A stretch of DNA of 64,000 bases. Origin: Pikeienuella piscinae (lineage in GTDB: Bacteria > Pseudomonadota > Alphaproteobacteria > Rhodobacterales > Rhodobacteraceae). Below are positions 33,033-41,703 of this stretch, in pieces. The translations under genes were made by a program, and so were the position numbers. Each line of letters begins with the position of its first letter. The stretch's first letter is position 1. The notes beneath the pieces are model-generated. The model saw only the letters and a list, made by a program, of their open reading frames with translations, was not told where the DNA came from and did no database searches. The stretch spans positions 2,480,001 through 2,544,000 of the forward strand of contig NZ_CP049056.1 in the NCBI RefSeq assembly GCF_011044155.1. The letters run 5' to 3'.

Positions 33033-33398
33033 ATGAGCGAGACCTGGAAAACCTACGCCCATGCGCCCGCGCCGGGCGCGCGGGTTTGCGCCGCCGGCGA
33101 CGTGCCGGCTTCGGGGACGCTCTGCGTCAATCTTGGCGGCTATCCGCTTCTGATCCTCCGCGCAGGCGGGCGGGTGCGCGCCTATGTCAACGCCTGCCCG
33201 CATCAGTATCTGCCGCTCGACCATCGCGGCCCGAAGCTGCTTTCCGCCGATGGAGGGGTTCTGCGCTGCACCAATCACGGCGCAGGCTTCGACGCCCTCA
33301 CAGGCGAGGGCGTGGAGGGTTTGGGCCTCGGCGCCGCGCTCGACCCGGTGCCGGTGGAGGAGACCGCCGACGGCGATCTCGTCATCGGGGCGGGCTGA
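33033..33398 (+). CDS. Rieske 2Fe-2S protein
   Basis: A 121-residue stand-alone Rieske ferredoxin-like protein. The ligands are C55-x-H57 (ACPHQYLPLDHR) and C79-x2-H82 (RCTNHGAGFD). Such small proteins carry electrons to oxygenases or act as domains of unknown complexes. It lies downstream of the LLM oxidoreductase on the same strand and may be cotranscribed, but a partnership is not shown. Confidence 0.9.
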   Translation: MSETWKTYAHAPAPGARVCAAGDVPASGTLCVNLGGYPLLILRAGGRVRAYVNACPHQYLPLDHRGPKLLSADGGVLRCTNHGAGFDALTGEGVEGLGLGAALDPVPVEETADGDLVIGAG

Positions 33399-33407
33399 GC
33401 GGGCGCC

Positions 33408-33428
33408 GCCCCGGTTCGCTCCCGGGGC
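33408..33428. terminator. Hairpin between convergent Rieske and dehydrogenase genes
   Basis: GCCCCGG (33408-33414) pairs with CCGGGGC (33422-33428) across a seven-base loop, in the 39-base gap between two convergent stops. No T-run on either side, so termination is only suggested by position. Confidence 0.35.
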
Positions 33429-33437
33429 CGCGACGTC

Positions 33438-34328
33438 CTATTTCGTGGCGAAGAGCTTCTCGAAGAAGCCGACCATCTCCGGCACCATCTTCTCGCCATA
33501 CCCTTCGGCGACGCCGAGTGAGAGCGTCTGACGCGCCGCACCCGACATCAGCGACACCGCGCCGGCCGCATCCGCCATCGCGCCGTAATAGCCGACATCC
33601 TTTTTCGCGTTCTTCACCGCGAAGGAAAGCTGGTTCGGATCGCCATCGACGGCGGCGGCCTTGATCCAGTCCATCATGCCGGAGCGCAGCGGGCCGGCGG
33701 ACATGATCTGGTAGAGATTCTCGCGCGGAACGCCGACCTTGTCGGCCATCGCGAAGGCCTCGGACATCGCCATCGCCGTGGTCATCGCGAAGAAGTTGTT
33801 GATCAGCTTGATCTTGTGGCCGGACCCGAGCGGGCCGACATGGAAGGCGTTCTCGGAGATGTCCTTCAGCACCGGCTGAACCTTGCCGAACGCCGCCTGA
33901 TCGCCGCCGATCATCAGATTGATCTTGCCCTCGAAAGCCTGCGCCGGGGTGCGCGAGATCGGGCTGTCGAGATAGACGCCGCCCGCCGCCGCGACTTCCT
34001 CGCCGAGCGCCGTCGTGCTGTCAGGGAGAGAGGTGCCGAAATCGATCACCACGGCGCCCGGCTTCAGTCCGGCGATCACGCCCTCCGCGCCGCGCATCCG
34101 GCTTTCGACATTGGCGGATGTGTCCATGCAGAGCATGACGATATCGGAGGCGGCGGCGACTTCCTTCGCCGTCTTCACCTCTTTCGCGCCGCGCTCCACC
34201 GCCTTGTCGACCCAGGTGCGGGTGCGGTTGGCGATCACCGTCAGCGGATAGTCCATGTCGAGCAGGCGCTGACACATGGCGCCCCCCATCAGGCCGAGCC
34301 CGATGAAGCCGATTGCGGGTTTGGACAT
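33438..34328 (-). CDS. NAD(P)-dependent beta-hydroxyacid dehydrogenase (HIBADH family)
   Basis: A 296-residue 3-hydroxyisobutyrate dehydrogenase-like enzyme. It has the Rossmann motif GFIGLGLMGGAM (7-18), the substrate-binding segment DSPISRTPAQAFEGK (~121-135) and the catalytic Lys in GSGHKIKLINNFF (~163-175). It probably oxidises or reduces a short hydroxy acid in the catabolic locus that continues upstream (PhyH, enolase-superfamily enzyme, TRAP transporter). AAGGAG precedes the ATG by the usual distance. Confidence 0.92.
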   Translation of the reverse strand: MSKPAIGFIGLGLMGGAMCQRLLDMDYPLTVIANRTRTWVDKAVERGAKEVKTAKEVAAASDIVMLCMDTSANVESRMRGAEGVIAGLKPGAVVIDFGTSLPDSTTALGEEVAAAGGVYLDSPISRTPAQAFEGKINLMIGGDQAAFGKVQPVLKDISENAFHVGPLGSGHKIKLINNFFAMTTAMAMSEAFAMADKVGVPRENLYQIMSAGPLRSGMMDWIKAAAVDGDPNQLSFAVKNAKKDVGYYGAMADAAGAVSLMSGAARQTLSLGVAEGYGEKMVPEMVGFFEKLFATK

Positions 34329-34341
34329 GGATGTCTCCTTT

Positions 34342-35223
34342 TCAGACTTTTTCGAAGGACCGGGCCCTGAGCCCGGACTGCAATTCGTAGATCGAGCCGG
34401 CCTTGGCCGGCTTCGGCAGCGGGATGCGGACCGGAACCGGCGCGAGGCGCGGGCGGTCGGTCGGCGACCCACATAGCATCCGCTCATTGTAGTCGTCGAG
34501 AGAGGCGAATTTCGTGTCGGACCCCATGATCGGAAACGCGTCCGCCGCCATCATCTCGTAAAACAGCATCCGCCGGTCGCGATCCGAGCGGTTGAGCGCC
34601 GAGCCGTGGACAGCCCGCCCGTGATGGATCGAGATCGACCCCGCCGGGCCGGTCAGCACGGCGGCGTCCTTCACATCGAACCCGTCTCGCGCCAGATCCA
34701 TCGCGCCGACGAAGACGCCATCGTCGAAATGGTCGTGGATCGGCCCCTTGTGGCTGCCGGGAAAGACCATCAGCGGCCCGTTCTCTTCGGCGAGATCGTC
34801 GATCAGCACGCCGACCGCGAGCACGTCGTCATTGGTGTGCGGATAGAATGCAAAATCCTGATGCCACTCCACCGCCGCGCCATAGCCGGCGGATTTCATG
34901 TTGAGCTTGGTGGTGTGGAGCCGCAGATCCGGGCCGATCAGGTCGCGCACCGGCGCGAGGACATGATCCGATTTCATCAGCCGCGCGACCGGATCGCTCA
35001 GCGTATGCGGAAGCTTGATCCTGCGGACGCGCGGCTCGTCGGGCCGATGGCTGTCCTCAAGGTCGAGCCGGTCGTTGGAGGCGGTCATGCCGCGCGCTTC
35101 TTCGGTGAACCGGGCGATCTCGGCGCGGATCTCCTCGATGATCGGAATCGGAATTCGGCTCTCCAGCATCAGATAGCCGTTTTCCTCGTAAAAGGATTTC
35201 TGCTTCTCCGTCAGCGCTTCCAT
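34342..35223 (-). CDS. Phytanoyl-CoA dioxygenase (PhyH) family protein
   Basis: A 293-residue Fe(II)/2-oxoglutarate dioxygenase-like protein. The facial triad is visible as WHQD (about residues 120-123) and a distal His in HHGRAVHGSALNRS (~200-213), with a downstream Arg for 2-oxoglutarate. Bacterial PhyH proteins hydroxylate diverse small molecules. Two adjacent ATGs exist at 35226 and 35223; AGGAGG sits five bases from the second, which is preferred. The start overlaps the stop of the preceding gene. Confidence 0.9.
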   Translation of the reverse strand: MEALTEKQKSFYEENGYLMLESRIPIPIIEEIRAEIARFTEEARGMTASNDRLDLEDSHRPDEPRVRRIKLPHTLSDPVARLMKSDHVLAPVRDLIGPDLRLHTTKLNMKSAGYGAAVEWHQDFAFYPHTNDDVLAVGVLIDDLAEENGPLMVFPGSHKGPIHDHFDDGVFVGAMDLARDGFDVKDAAVLTGPAGSISIHHGRAVHGSALNRSDRDRRMLFYEMMAADAFPIMGSDTKFASLDDYNERMLCGSPTDRPRLAPVPVRIPLPKPAKAGSIYELQSGLRARSFEKV

Positions 35224-36317
35224 CATGTCCTCCTGAGACTTTCGAGACCGGTCCAGTCGAAGTTCACGCCGTGGCCGGGGCGCTCCGGCGCCATCGCGAC
35301 GCCGTCGCGAATCTCCATCGGATGCTCGATGAACGCATCCAGCCCGAAACCATGCGCCTCGAGATAGGAGGCGTTCGGCGCGGCGGCGAGCAGATGGACG
35401 GTGAAGTCATGCGCGCCGTGGCTGGTGACGGGGAGGCCGAACGCTTCGGCCAGTTTCGCGATCTTCATGAAGGCGGTGACGCCGCCGCAATTGGTCACGT
35501 CCGGCTCCGGGAAACTGACCGCGCGCATGGCGATGAAATTGCGGAAATCCTGCACCGTTCGCAGATTCTCGCCATTGGCGATCGGGAGGCCGCCTTCGGC
35601 GAGAACGCGGGCGTTGCCGGGAATGTCGTCCGGCTCGCAGGGCTCCTCCAGCCAGTAGGGGTCATAGGGCAGAAAGGCGCGGGCGGCGCGGATCGCCTGG
35701 TCCGCGGTCCACTTCATGTTGGCGTCGAGCATCAGCGGAAAGCCGGCGCCGAGGTGATCGCGCATCGCGGCGACCTTGGCGACATCCTCCGCCAGATCGT
35801 CGCGCCCGACCTTCATCTTGATCGCCCGAAACCCCTTGGCGAGGTTCCCTTCGGTCTGCGCGATCAACTCGTCCGCGGAAAGCATCAGATCAATCCCGCC
35901 AGCGTAGCATTTCACCGCCGGGTCCGCGCCGCCAAGATGCCGCCAGAGCGGCTGGCCGGCCCTTTTCGCCGCCAGATCCCAGAGCGCGATGTCGAAGGCG
36001 GAGAGCGCGAGCACCGTTGGCCCGCCACGCCCGCCGTAATGCGTCGCCCACCAGATCTTGCGCCAGAGATGCGCGATCCGGCTCGGCTCCTCGCCGGCGG
36101 CGATCTCGGCGATCTCGCGGCCCAGAATGTCGTGGACGGCGCCGCCGTTGTGTCCGCATGTATAGGTGTAGCCGACGCCCTCGGCGCCGTCCGAATCCGT
36201 CACACGCGCGGTGATGATCTCGAAACCCCGCATCTCCCCATGCATGGAATCGGTCAGCGGGACTTCAAGCGGAATGACGTAATGATCCGAACGGACCCGG
36301 TCGATCGTCGCAGCCAT
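35223..36317 (-). CDS. Mandelate racemase/muconate lactonizing enzyme family protein
   Basis: A 364-residue enolase-superfamily enzyme. The catalytic K-x-K is Lys167/Lys169 (RAIKMKVGRDD), metal ligands are Asp198 (LDANMKW), Glu224 (WLEEPCEP) and Glu250 (NGENL), and the His general base is His300 (TSHGAHD). This set fits the MR subgroup that dehydrates or racemises sugar acids or related hydroxy acids. The substrate is unknown. It sits between the PhyH gene and dctM in one leftward operon. Confidence 0.93.
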   Translation of the reverse strand: MAATIDRVRSDHYVIPLEVPLTDSMHGEMRGFEIITARVTDSDGAEGVGYTYTCGHNGGAVHDILGREIAEIAAGEEPSRIAHLWRKIWWATHYGGRGGPTVLALSAFDIALWDLAAKRAGQPLWRHLGGADPAVKCYAGGIDLMLSADELIAQTEGNLAKGFRAIKMKVGRDDLAEDVAKVAAMRDHLGAGFPLMLDANMKWTADQAIRAARAFLPYDPYWLEEPCEPDDIPGNARVLAEGGLPIANGENLRTVQDFRNFIAMRAVSFPEPDVTNCGGVTAFMKIAKLAEAFGLPVTSHGAHDFTVHLLAAAPNASYLEAHGFGLDAFIEHPMEIRDGVAMAPERPGHGVNFDWTGLESLRRT

Positions 36318-36325
36318 GGCGGACC

Positions 36326-37909
36326 TCAGAGGAAGACGGTGGTGATTTGCGGAAAGCAGAGGATCACCGCGAGCACCAGCAGCTGGATCGCGATGAACGG
36401 CAGGAAACCGCGGAAGATGTCCGGCAGCGTGATATGCGGCGGCGCCACCGATTTCAGGTAGAAGGCCGCCGGACCGAAGGGCGGCGAGAGGAAGCTCACC
36501 TGCATGTTGACGCAGAAGAGGATGCCGAACCAGACCTTGACCAGGGTCGTCGCCTCCAGTCCGCCGAAGAGGCCGAGCTCCTCCTTCGGCAGTTTCAGGA
36601 CGATGGGAAGGAAAACCGGCATCACCAGAAGCACGATTCCGGTCCAGTCCATGAAGGCGCCGAGAAAGAGGAAGATGAGCATCATGAAGAGAAGGACGCC
36701 CATCGTCGGCAGTTCCATGCCGAGGATCAGGTTGGCGACATAGGTCGGTCCGCCGGCGATGGTGTAGGCCCCGGCCAGGGCGGTGGCGCCGAAGGTCACC
36801 CAGATGATCGTGCCGGTGGACTTGAATGTCCGCATGGAGGCTTCGCGCAGAAGCGTGAACGAGAACTCCCCACGTATGACAATCAGGACGAGGACGGCGA
36901 CCGAGCCCATGCCAGCCGCTTCGGTGATGCCGGTGACGCCGCCATAGATCGAGCCGAGAACGACGAAGACGATCAGCAGCGGCGCCACGAGCCCCTTGCC
37001 GTTCGCCCAGGCGGCGGCGGCGATCTCCCGCCCCATGAACGCGAAGATGTAGAGGAGGCAGACAATGAGCACCCCGCCCCAGGTGATCGCGGTCCGCATG
37101 TCGAGCATCCGGCTCTGATCGTCGAAGGCGCCCGTGATGTTGAGAACCACCATGCGCAGCAGGATCGCCGCGGCGACAGCGCCGATCATCAGCATGATGA
37201 GCGTCGAGCCGTAACGCCGCTTGTCGGCGCCGGTCATGTCGGTCTCACTCGGCTCCGGCAGCGGCGCTTCCTCCGGCCTGAGCCGGGTGCGGATCATGAT
37301 GTAGACGATGTAGCTTCCCGCGAGCAGGAAGCCCGGCAGAAAGGCCGCCGTGAAAAGCGCGCTGATCGAGGTTTCGGTGATGAGGCCGTAGAAGATCAGC
37401 ACGATCGATGGCGGAATCATCGTGCCGAGCGACCCGGAGGCGCAGATCGTGCCGATCGCCAGGTTCTGGTTGTAGCCGAGCCGCAGCATCTGCGGCAGCG
37501 CGATCAGGCCGAGCAGCACCACCTCGCCGCCGATGATGCCCGACATCGCCGCCATGACGATGGCCATGATCGCGGTCACCATGGCGATGCCGCCGCGGGT
37601 GCGCGACATCCAGGCGTTGAGCGAGGTGTACATGTCGCGCGCGATGCCGGATCGCTCCAGCAGCGTCGCCATGAAGATGAATAACGGGACCGAGATCAGC
37701 ACGTAATTCGTGGTGATCGAGTAGAGCCGCTGCGCGAGAATGTTGAGCGGGCCGGTGCCGAAGGTTCCGAAAAGCAGCTCCGGCCCGAATTTCAGCACCA
37801 TCACGACGACGGCGAGAAAACCCGAGGCGAAGCCGAGCGGCATGCCGATCGCAAGCAGGACGAACATGCCGATCAGCACGATGAGGGAGATCGTTCCGAT
37901 GTCGAGCAT
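36326..37909 (-). CDS. dctM: TRAP transporter large permease (DctM)
   Basis: A 527-residue integral membrane protein with about 12-14 hydrophobic helices. It has the DctM-type segments SGIIGGEVVLLGLIALPQML (~133-152) and GTMIPPSIVLIFYGLITETS (~175-194). TRAP transporters use the sodium gradient and a periplasmic binding protein to take up organic acids. It is longer than many DctM proteins (about 430), with an extra middle hydrophilic loop around 225-240. Gene symbol is generic. Confidence 0.93.
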   Translation of the reverse strand: MLDIGTISLIVLIGMFVLLAIGMPLGFASGFLAVVVMVLKFGPELLFGTFGTGPLNILAQRLYSITTNYVLISVPLFIFMATLLERSGIARDMYTSLNAWMSRTRGGIAMVTAIMAIVMAAMSGIIGGEVVLLGLIALPQMLRLGYNQNLAIGTICASGSLGTMIPPSIVLIFYGLITETSISALFTAAFLPGFLLAGSYIVYIMIRTRLRPEEAPLPEPSETDMTGADKRRYGSTLIMLMIGAVAAAILLRMVVLNITGAFDDQSRMLDMRTAITWGGVLIVCLLYIFAFMGREIAAAAWANGKGLVAPLLIVFVVLGSIYGGVTGITEAAGMGSVAVLVLIVIRGEFSFTLLREASMRTFKSTGTIIWVTFGATALAGAYTIAGGPTYVANLILGMELPTMGVLLFMMLIFLFLGAFMDWTGIVLLVMPVFLPIVLKLPKEELGLFGGLEATTLVKVWFGILFCVNMQVSFLSPPFGPAAFYLKSVAPPHITLPDIFRGFLPFIAIQLLVLAVILCFPQITTVFL

Positions 37910-37913
37910 CGTA

Positions 37914-38477
37914 TCAGTCCCTCGGCTCGTCGGCGCCGATCGCGGCGCGGATTTCCTCGATCTCGTCGTCCTCCGCCTCGTGCGTCTCCTCCCGGTTCCA
38001 GTCGTAGAACAGGTTCGAGACCGACTGGATCGCGAGGATCACCAGGGTGAGCAGGATAAGAGGCTTGATCGTCGCCGGAATCGGCGGGTTCCAGGCGGTG
38101 CCGAACTTCTCCCAGCGCAGCAGCTTGGCCCAGGCCTCGCCAAAGCCGCCCCAAACGACGGCGAAGGCGAAGATCAGAACGCAGGCGACGGAGAGAACGT
38201 CGCAGGTTTTCTTCAGCCAGCGCGGCGCCGCGTCGTAGATGATGGTGATGCGGATATGGCTTCGCTGCTGGAGCGAATAGAGCCCGGAGACGAGATAGAT
38301 GCCGCCGGCGATCCAGAGCGACATCTCGTTCACCCAGATTGTCGGCTTGGCGAAGACATAACGCATCGTCACTTCGTAGAAGATGATGACGACGACGAAG
38401 GCGGGCGCCCACATCGCGATCCGGCTGAACCCCTGTGTCACCAGATCGACGGGGCCGGTGCGCTCATGCTCGATCAT
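37914..38477 (-). CDS. dctQ: TRAP transporter small permease (DctQ)
   Basis: A 187-residue membrane protein with four predicted helices, in the order P-Q-M typical of TRAP operons. The segment VTMRYVFAKPTIWVNEMSLW (~36-55) is the family signature. A charged Glu/Asp-rich C-terminus follows. Only four bases separate it from dctM. Confidence 0.93.
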   Translation of the reverse strand: MIEHERTGPVDLVTQGFSRIAMWAPAFVVVIIFYEVTMRYVFAKPTIWVNEMSLWIAGGIYLVSGLYSLQQRSHIRITIIYDAAPRWLKKTCDVLSVACVLIFAFAVVWGGFGEAWAKLLRWEKFGTAWNPPIPATIKPLILLTLVILAIQSVSNLFYDWNREETHEAEDDEIEEIRAAIGADEPRD

Positions 38478-38507
38478 GGCCGTTTCCCTGAAATCGCCGG
38501 ACGCGAG

Positions 38508-38536
38508 GGCGGGCGGCCCGTATGGGACCGCCCGCC
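38508..38536 (-). terminator. Stem-loop between dctP and dctQ
   Basis: GGCGGGCGG (38508-38516) pairs with CCGCCCGCC (38528-38536), and the loop can extend the stem by CCC/GGG around GTAT. No T-run follows on the minus strand. The position suggests attenuation or 3'-end protection so that the binding protein is made in excess over the permeases. Confidence 0.45.
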
Positions 38537-38555
38537 GACAGTCGTGATCGCGCCC

Positions 38556-39575
38556 CTATTCGATGAGGCCGAGAACCTTCAGGTAGGCCCTGTGGCTCTC
38601 GACCAGCGCCTGCGCTTCCGGCGTGGAGGCGAAATCGTCCCACTGGCCGAGCGCGGCCTCGCGGAAGGCGGCGCGGTCTTCGGTCGACCATTCGGCGACA
38701 TCGACGCCTTCCTCACGCAACTTCGCGGCGGCCTCGTTGTTCGACTTCTCGAAGGTCAGCGCAGTCTGCAGCGCCAGCGATTCCATCGCCCGCTCCATGA
38801 TCCGGCGGTGATGCTCCGGCATCGCGTCCCATTTCGCCTTGTTGCAGGCGAGATGGTCGGACGGCATCGAGTGGAAGCCCGGGAAATTGGTGAACTTCGC
38901 GATGTCGTAGAGCCCGAGCCCGACATTGTTGGCGATGCCCGAGGCGTCCGCGCCGTCGATGATGCCGCTTTCCAGCGCGGTGAAGATCTCGGTGAAGTCC
39001 ATCACGATCGGGCTGGCGCCGAGCGCGGCGAAGATGTTCGTCTCGAGACCCGGCGGGGAACGGAATTTCCAGTCCTTCAGATCGGCCACGCCGCGAATCG
39101 GCTTCGTGGAGGCGAGGCTTTCCTGCCCGTAGACCCACCAGCCGACGAGCTGCATATCGAACTTGTTGTAAAGTTCCTGCGCCGCTTCGAGGCCGCCGCC
39201 ATAATAGAGCCAGGAGAGCTGCTGATAAGGCGTGTCGTAGCCGCCCATGATGTCGCCGACGAACTGGAAGGCCGGGTTCTTGCCGGTCTGGTAGGCGGCG
39301 CCGGTCATGTCGCAGTCGAGAATGCCGGTCGCGGCCGCGTCGAAGGTCTCCACCGAATTGACGACGGAAGAGGAGAAGAACATCTCGATCTGGATCTCGC
39401 CGTTCGACATGATCTGCACGTCATCGACGAAGCGTTGCGCGAGCTTGCCGGAGACGGTTTCGGGCGCGTAATGCGTCTGGATCCGAAGCGTCGTGGTCTC
39501 CGCCGTCGCCGCCGAAGCGAGCATCGCCGAAACCGCGGCCGCGCCGAGCGCGGATGCGAGATGGTTCAGTTTCAT
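38556..39575 (-). CDS. dctP: TRAP transporter substrate-binding protein (DctP)
   Basis: A 339-residue periplasmic binding protein with a signal peptide (MKLNHLASALGAAAVSAMLA, cleavage near ATA-E). It shows the DctP features TTTLRIQTHYAPE at the mature start, the conserved Arg region KDWKFRSPPGLETNIF (~165-180) and GIIDGADASGI. It would capture an unidentified organic acid for the enzymes encoded downstream. GGGAGG lies six bases before the ATG. It is divergent from the GntR regulator. Confidence 0.93.
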   Translation of the reverse strand: MKLNHLASALGAAAVSAMLASAATAETTTLRIQTHYAPETVSGKLAQRFVDDVQIMSNGEIQIEMFFSSSVVNSVETFDAAATGILDCDMTGAAYQTGKNPAFQFVGDIMGGYDTPYQQLSWLYYGGGLEAAQELYNKFDMQLVGWWVYGQESLASTKPIRGVADLKDWKFRSPPGLETNIFAALGASPIVMDFTEIFTALESGIIDGADASGIANNVGLGLYDIAKFTNFPGFHSMPSDHLACNKAKWDAMPEHHRRIMERAMESLALQTALTFEKSNNEAAAKLREEGVDVAEWSTEDRAAFREAALGQWDDFASTPEAQALVESHRAYLKVLGLIE

Positions 39576-39692
39576 GGTATCCTCCCTGGGATGGTTGACG
39601 TCTCGTTGGGCGCCCCGACTTTCGCGCCGCAGCTTGACGGGAACGCTAGCAAGCCGATTCCCCCCCGACAACTTCATTCTCGAAATTATTGG

Positions 39693-39726
39693 GAATTTCG
39701 AAATTCTTTCGTATGTTCGCGCGAAC
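39693..39726. promoter_or_regulatory. Paired palindromes in the dctP/GntR divergent region
   Basis: GAATTTCGAAATTC (39693-39706) is a perfect 14-base palindrome and GTTCGCGCGAAC (39715-39726) a perfect 12-base one. A similar half (CTCGAAATT) lies at 39679-39688. They sit just before the regulator's ATG at 39741 and are the likely operators of the FCD-type GntR protein. Confidence 0.5.
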
Positions 39727-39740
39727 CAGTCGGAGCGCGG

Positions 39741-40427
39741 ATGTCCAGCGAAATCGATGAAGGCGGCCACAGCGAAGCCATGGGCGTTTACGCCCGGCTT
39801 CGCGAGGTTCTGGTCGCCGGCGGCGTCGCGCCCGGAGAGAAACTGATGCCGCGCAGCCTCGCGCCGCGCTACGCGGCCTCGGCGGCGACGGTCCGTGAGG
39901 CGCTCTTGCGCCTGGCGGCCGAGGGGTTCGTCGACAGCGCGCCGCAGCGTGGCTTTCGCGCCGTGAAGCCGAGCGCCGGAACGGTCTGGGAGATCGCGCA
40001 TTTCCGCGTCCTCCTGGAGGCGGAAGGCGCCCGGCTCTCGATCGAGCGGGGCGGGATGGAGTGGGAGGCGAACCTCACCGCCGCGCATCACCGGCTCTCG
40101 CATCTCGAAGCGCGGATGCGCGGTGAAGCGATCGACCCGGCGCTGCTGCGCTTCTGGTCGGGCTGCGATCGCGCCTTTCACGAGGCGCTGATCGCCGAAT
40201 GCGGCTCGCGCCGGCTCATCGCGGAGCACCGCACGGTGTTCGACCAGTTCAAGCAGCATGTCGTCGCCCGCGACCCCTTGCTCGGGTTTCGCGGCCCGGA
40301 TCTGGTGCGCGAGCATTCCGATATCCTCCGCTCCGCGCTCGACCGCGACCCGGTCGGCTGCGCCGACGCGTTGCGCCGGCATTTCGAGGCGTTCCGGCGT
40401 TCCGGCGTCGCGCAGGCGGAGATTTGA
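39741..40427 (+). CDS. GntR-family regulator with FCD domain
   Basis: A 228-residue FadR-subfamily regulator. The winged helix covers about residues 15-80 (KLMPRSLAPRYAASAATVRE, LLRLAAEGFVDSAPQRGF). The helical FCD effector domain follows (RDFHEAL-type segment CDRAFHEALIAECGSRRL near 140-157). It is divergent from dctP and probably represses the TRAP/enolase/PhyH/dehydrogenase operon until a carboxylic-acid ligand binds. The ATG at 39741 is chosen; the upstream open frame crosses the operator region. Confidence 0.9.
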   Translation: MSSEIDEGGHSEAMGVYARLREVLVAGGVAPGEKLMPRSLAPRYAASAATVREALLRLAAEGFVDSAPQRGFRAVKPSAGTVWEIAHFRVLLEAEGARLSIERGGMEWEANLTAAHHRLSHLEARMRGEAIDPALLRFWSGCDRAFHEALIAECGSRRLIAEHRTVFDQFKQHVVARDPLLGFRGPDLVREHSDILRSALDRDPVGCADALRRHFEAFRRSGVAQAEI

Positions 40428-40491
40428 GGGGCGTTTCCCTCCGGCGCGATCCCCCATATAGAGGTCCGTGACGCCGGAAGGAGCCCCCGCC

Positions 40492-41700
40492 ATGACCGAA
40501 GCCGCCTATATTTTCGACGCGATCCGCACGCCCCGTTCGAAAGGGAAGCCGGACGGAACGCTGCACGAGGTCAAACCCATCAGCCTTGTGACGACCCTGC
40601 TGGACGAGATGAGGGCGCGGCACGATCTGGACACCAGCCGCGTCGACGACGTGATGCTCGGTTGCGTGATGCCGGTGATGGAGCAAGGCTCGGTTCTGCC
40701 CAAGGTCGCGCTGCAAAAGGCCGGTTGGGACGAAAGCGTGCCCGGCGCGCAGGTCAACCGCTTCTGCGCCTCCGGGCTGGACACGTTCAACACCGCGGCG
40801 GCGAAGGTCGCGAGCGGGTGGGAGGACCTGGTCTGCGCCGGCGGGTTCGAATCGATGTCGCGGGTGCCGATGGGCTCCGACGGCGGCCCCTTCGCCGAGG
40901 ACCCGGAGACCGCCATCGCCACCAGTTTCGTGCCGCAGGGGATCGGCGCCGACCTGATCGCCACCATCGAGGGCTGGAGCCGCGACGATGTCGACGCCTT
41001 CGCGATGGAGAGCCAGAAGCGCGCCGCGCATGCGCGCGATTCCGGCTGGTTCGACCGCTCGGTGGTGCCGGTGCGGGACGAGAACGGCGTCGCCATTCTC
41101 GAAAAGGACGATTTCATCAAGCCCGACACCGACATGCAGAAGCTCGGCGCGCTGAAGGCCAGCTTCGCCGGGCCGGGCGCCATGGGGTTCGACGCGGTGG
41201 CGCTGGCGAAATACCCCGAAGTCGAGCGGATCGACCATGTCCACACGCCGGGCAACTCCTCCGGCATCGTCGACGGGGCGTCGCTGGTCATGGTCGGCAA
41301 TGAACAGGTCGGCAAGGATCTCGGCCTGACGCCGCGCGGCCGGGTGCTCTCCATCGCGCTGACCGGGACCGACCCGACGATCATGCTGACCGGCCCCGGC
41401 CCGGCGTCGCTGAAGGCGCTGGCGAAGGCCGGGCTGACCATCGACGATATCGACCTCGTGGAGATCAACGAGGCCTTCGCCTCCGTCGCGCTGCGGCTGC
41501 AGAGGGACCTGAACGTGCCGGACGAGAAGCTGAACGTCGTCGGCGGGGCCATCGCGATGGGCCATCCGCTCGGCGCGACCGGCGGCTGCCTTGTCTCGAC
41601 CATGCTGGACGAGCTGGAGCGGCGGAAGCTGAAGCGGGCGCTGATCTGCATGTGCGTCGGCGGCGGCATGGGCGTCGCCTCGATCATCGAGCGGGTCTGA
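40492..41700 (+). CDS. Thiolase (acetyl-CoA C-acyltransferase)
   Basis: A 402-residue thiolase. The nucleophile lies in [15 protein letters not shown] (~88-102), with [26 protein letters not shown] (~355-363) and the second Cys in CVGGGMGVA near the end. It catalyses thiolytic cleavage or condensation of acyl-CoAs. It is immediately followed by a FadJ-type gene, so the pair forms a beta-oxidation unit. GGAAGGAG precedes the ATG at 40492. Confidence 0.95.
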   Translation: MTEAAYIFDAIRTPRSKGKPDGTLHEVKPISLVTTLLDEMRARHDLDTSRVDDVMLGCVMPVMEQGSVLPKVALQKAGWDESVPGAQVNRFCASGLDTFNTAAAKVASGWEDLVCAGGFESMSRVPMGSDGGPFAEDPETAIATSFVPQGIGADLIATIEGWSRDDVDAFAMESQKRAAHARDSGWFDRSVVPVRDENGVAILEKDDFIKPDTDMQKLGALKASFAGPGAMGFDAVALAKYPEVERIDHVHTPGNSSGIVDGASLVMVGNEQVGKDLGLTPRGRVLSIALTGTDPTIMLTGPGPASLKALAKAGLTIDDIDLVEINEAFASVALRLQRDLNVPDEKLNVVGGAIAMGHPLGATGGCLVSTMLDELERRKLKRALICMCVGGGMGVASIIERV

Positions 41701-41703
41701 GCC

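Noticed and set aside
37740-39740. Extended N-terminus of the GntR protein reaching back over dctQ and dctP
   Set aside because: The extension is antisense to the TRAP genes. The family-typical protein starts at the ATG at 39741.
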